From: Pezizomycotina sp. ARF18 | Taxonomy: Eukaryota > Ascomycota | Assembly (NCBI GenBank): GCA_002224055.1 | Contig: AZLU01000072.1 | Span: 27,024-91,023 of the forward strand | DNA length: 64,000 nt | Reading direction: 5' to 3' | Shown: in pieces, positions 61,240 to 64,000 of the stretch | Layout: each line of letters begins with the position of its first letter | How positions within the stretch are numbered: position 1 is the first letter of the stretch | Program-made: the position numbers and the translations under genes | Notes under the pieces: model-generated | Seen by the model: only the letters and a program-made list of their open reading frames with translations | Databases searched by the model: none | Told to the model about the DNA's origin: nothing

Positions 61240-62403
61240 TTCGATTATTCGCCCTTTTCGTGACTTTTGATCGATCGTGGAAAATATTGGGTATTTTGTA
61301 AAGGCTTTGTATGAGTTAGGGAAACGTTCTGGAGCGTGATTGTTACACAAGTCAGACATCTACCAAAACAATTGTCTTGAAAAGAAAAGCTGAACCCAAC
61401 GAAAACTTACTGTTGATGTAAAGTATTATTAATATTGAGACTATTGATGAGGTCTTATTATTGATATATCGTTGATTGTAGAACGTTTGAAGTAATGCTT
61501 GTTTATAGTAGGGATGACTAGCTGACGTATTTAAAAAGAGACAGCGCCCCAAAATATATAACAGCATTTTGAATAGAGATAAGTCGTAATCAATTGCGAG
61601 TATCATGATCATGATCATAAATTTTGAACATGAGTTCTCTTTGTTCGTATCTGCCTATAGAATTTCGTTTTCGAGGTGCAGATTTTAGCGGCAGATTTCG
61701 CGAGGTTAGTGAGCCAAGATCGGATTGCGGCGGCCTATTGTGTGGGAATATACTGGATTCCCCACAAATTTAGGTATGGCAAGGAAAATAAAAAAGGTAG
61801 TCTGACCCCGCGGAATTGGAGTGGCGTGTTCGCTGACAAAAGGTAATACAAGCAGAGAGCGATTACCATACTTTATCTCAGTGGAGGAAGCGGTATTTCT
61901 TTCGAAGCTAATGGCAAGAAGAGCGCGTGATTAACTAGCTTTGACGAAGATTCTAACAGAATCTTATAACAAAAATGATGTAGACTCTCTAATTAATACA
62001 GAACTCGATAAAACTGGACAGAAAGATGAAGGCAGTCTCGCTTAATCCAGTAGCAGAATGAATAATCATCCGCGGTGATTTTAGCAGTTGTTTTTTTTTA
62101 TGTAAGATTCTCAAATAGCAGCATTTGGCAAGGATTGAGTTATACGATCTTCACGCGATAGGACCTATATATTCTTACGGGAGATGAAATTTACGAAACT
62201 TGAATTAGAACTATATTAATAGCCATAACTACCTAGGTACACAACGTACCGTACATCAATTGAGAAGTTTTCTCACTTGGTGGATTTGCAATCACGCCAC
62301 TTGCGTTTGATATTGAAGTTTTTCAGCCTAGGCTACCTTACGGACTCTAGACCCATCGGGGGTAAAATTCCACTCTCCGCATGCAAGTAACTACGAATGA
62401 AAG
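61240..62403. other. Intergenic region, no supported gene
   Basis: AT-rich, with few homopolymers. A short plus-strand frame from about 61630 (MSSLCSYLPIEFRFRGADFS, 47 residues) is the only non-repetitive candidate and is unsupported. Confidence 0.5.
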
Positions 62404-64000
62404 TCCACTTTCCTTGAAGCTCAAGAAAAAAGAAAAAGAAACAAAGGCACATAGCTATAGCTTCAGGAGCTTTACTTGATCAACACATTAGGGCGACTAA
62501 ATGAATATCAGTGCCAGCAGGAATGCCAATTGATTGGGATGGTTTTTGGAGAATAGCTAGATGTATTTATATCTTAACTTCCTAATTCATCCTTTGGGTT
62601 TTGAAAATTCGAAGTATATAGAAGACCGCGTAGATATGCACTTATAAGCCTTTAGTTGTAGTAATGAACCCAAATCCATAGAATATCACAATGCAATATT
62701 AAGATTGGATTGAAAGTAGACGGGAAAGCAAATGGCAGCCATTTCTGAACCGCCTGAGCGAGCTGCTTCGAATGGTATAGGCACCGTGCTCTCGTAATAG
62801 CATTCGATCCATCTCAAACTTAACCTGATAAGTTTTGCTAGTTGAAAATTTCATACGAGATCTGCTTCACGCCGCATGGAGTGTCAATGGCGTCCCAACT
62901 ACCGCCTCGAAGCCCGGAAACATGTATAATCAGATTAGCCTTCCTTAGGAGAGGTGAAATTATTGATTTTTATGTAGTGGTGAGCAGTTTGGACCCACTT
63001 CCGTTTGAAGACCCAGAGTACGAGTGCGACGAAATCCGAAGCATTCATGATTTTGAAGAATTGAGGAAAAAGTGAATAACTTGTAGTCGCCGACCACACA
63101 TCAACGAAAAGTAACATTATATTTTGATCTATGGCTGTTTTCTTGAGTTGAATAACATGGCTCTTTTGCTTCCATGGTGAGGTTTGATCCGCCTCGAAGT
63201 TGTTGGTGATCAATTAAAAATTCGTCGACATAAGATTTGATGAGATTTTTCAACATTGAGGTTATGATAGGTCTCGAAGAACTACTAGATGATACGAAAA
63301 CTATGTCATTTAAGCCGGATTCCCTATGCGAGCAAGAATATACTTTTTTTGTAGCTTATTGGCTACTTTAAATCCACCGCAAACTCGGGCTATCACGAAG
63401 TAGGATTTCCTCCATGGACAGTCCGTTAAATTTTATAGTTCCTGAAAATTAGACCACCTTAGGTCACCTCACAACGGTACAAGATCTATATCAATCAAAG
63501 CGTATGATCCGGCGGGGTTCGTTTTTGTAGTTTTTATGTTATAATCCGTATCTTTGCTCCGCGTCAAAACTCGATATTTGGGAATTGAAAATCGTGGGAT
63601 GTTCGTACTCACTTTTTATCAACACGGGAAAACGGAGCGTCTCAAAGTACATCGCTACAAGCTAAAAACTATATGATTCAATCGAGCTTATGTATGCGAA
63701 TGAAAGCGGCTATTTTTTTTAGTAACAGGACTATTTGGGTCCACCTCAAACACGCAGTTTTTGAAATTAAGCGTTCGTCAATCAAATCCGCCAATTGAGA
63801 CATTCAACTCTTCTCTCACGCAGATTATAGCTACTCAAGTCCCATCACCACAACTCAAGAAAAGTAATTTCTAAAGCGCCAACCTGAGGCAAGTAGAATC
63901 TGTAAATATTTCGTTGTGTCAAATATCTCTGATCCCTTCCAAAATCCGAATGTGAAGTTTAGAGTGGTTAATTAGGCGCGTGTCAGGCGTATTTTAAACT
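62404..64000. repeat. Decayed tandem repeat, period about 187 bp
   Basis: Similar anchor words related to TCCACCTCAAAC recur at about 62404, 62590, 62808, 62992, 63188, 63373, 63558, 63740 and 63933, i.e. at spacings of 182 to 218 bp and mostly 182 to 196. Longer blocks also match: TATGCGA...CTATTTTTTT...TCCACC.CAAAC at 63327-63385 and 63692-63755, and CGAAAAGTAACATT at about 63105 against AGAAAAGTAATTTC at about 63858 (four periods apart). Identity between units looks like 60 to 70 percent by eye. The array runs off the right edge of the window. Confidence 0.65.

Noticed and set aside
62842-63075. 77-residue plus-strand open frame with ordinary composition
   Set aside because: It lies within the tandem-repeat units and crosses a unit boundary, so it is more likely a chance frame in the array.
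1-64000. CRISPR arrays, rRNA genes, telomeric repeats, recognisable transposase or polymerase domains
   Set aside because: None found by eye on either strand; diverged elements in the 55.7-62 kb segment cannot be excluded.

Overview
The window looks like nuclear DNA of a filamentous ascomycete (Pezizomycotina). Genes are mostly single-copy host genes with few short introns (about 70 to 190 bp). Splice sites are fungal: GTAAGT or GTATGT at the 5' end and CTAAC, TACTAAC or CTGAC branch sites. Several proteins belong to fungal families: AAA ATPase with a DUF7025-type N-terminus, Rco1-like double-PHD protein, SNF5 with the fungal C-terminal zinc-finger-like tail, EEP phosphatase, F-box and MARVEL-like proteins. 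Intergenic distances are long (2 to 9 kb) and carry many A or T homopolymers of 15 to 29 bp. I do not assign a genus.

Layout: 1-13.2 kb is almost empty apart from one possible small Cys/His-rich gene on the minus strand (4.4-4.8 kb). A minus-strand run follows: AAA ATPase (13.3-15.5), Rco1-like PHD protein (18.7-about 21.3), an unrecognised large nuclear-looking protein (23.2-26.7) and an endonuclease/exonuclease/phosphatase protein (30.0-31.3). The last is divergent from a plus-strand Ebp1/Cdb4-like protein (32.6-34.2). Next come a disordered basic/acidic protein (plus, 36.0-37.7), an APH-type kinase facing it (minus, 38.5-39.35), SNF5 (plus, about 41.5-44.5), an AKR7-like aldo-keto reductase (plus, 46.1-47.1), an F-box protein (minus, 49.7-52.0), a secreted protein with two eight-cysteine units (plus, 54.8-55.7) and a MARVEL-like four-helix membrane protein (minus, 60.5-61.2). 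From about 62.4 kb to the right edge there is a decayed tandem repeat of about 187 bp.

Nearly every recognisable gene is interrupted by single-base shifts, often in short homopolymers and often inside invariant motifs, while the neighbouring frames stay conserved. This looks like uncorrected long-read indels rather than decay, so coordinates below are gene spans covering two or three frames. Several genes (APH kinase, Rco1 C-terminus, F-box exon 2, EEP N-terminus) only become visible when frames are compared.

There is no operon-like logic. Three or four neighbours (Rco1-like, SNF5, the 23-27 kb protein and perhaps the 36-37.7 kb protein) look like chromatin or nuclear factors, but they need not work together. 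I found no rRNA, tRNA, CRISPR array or clearly recognisable transposon.
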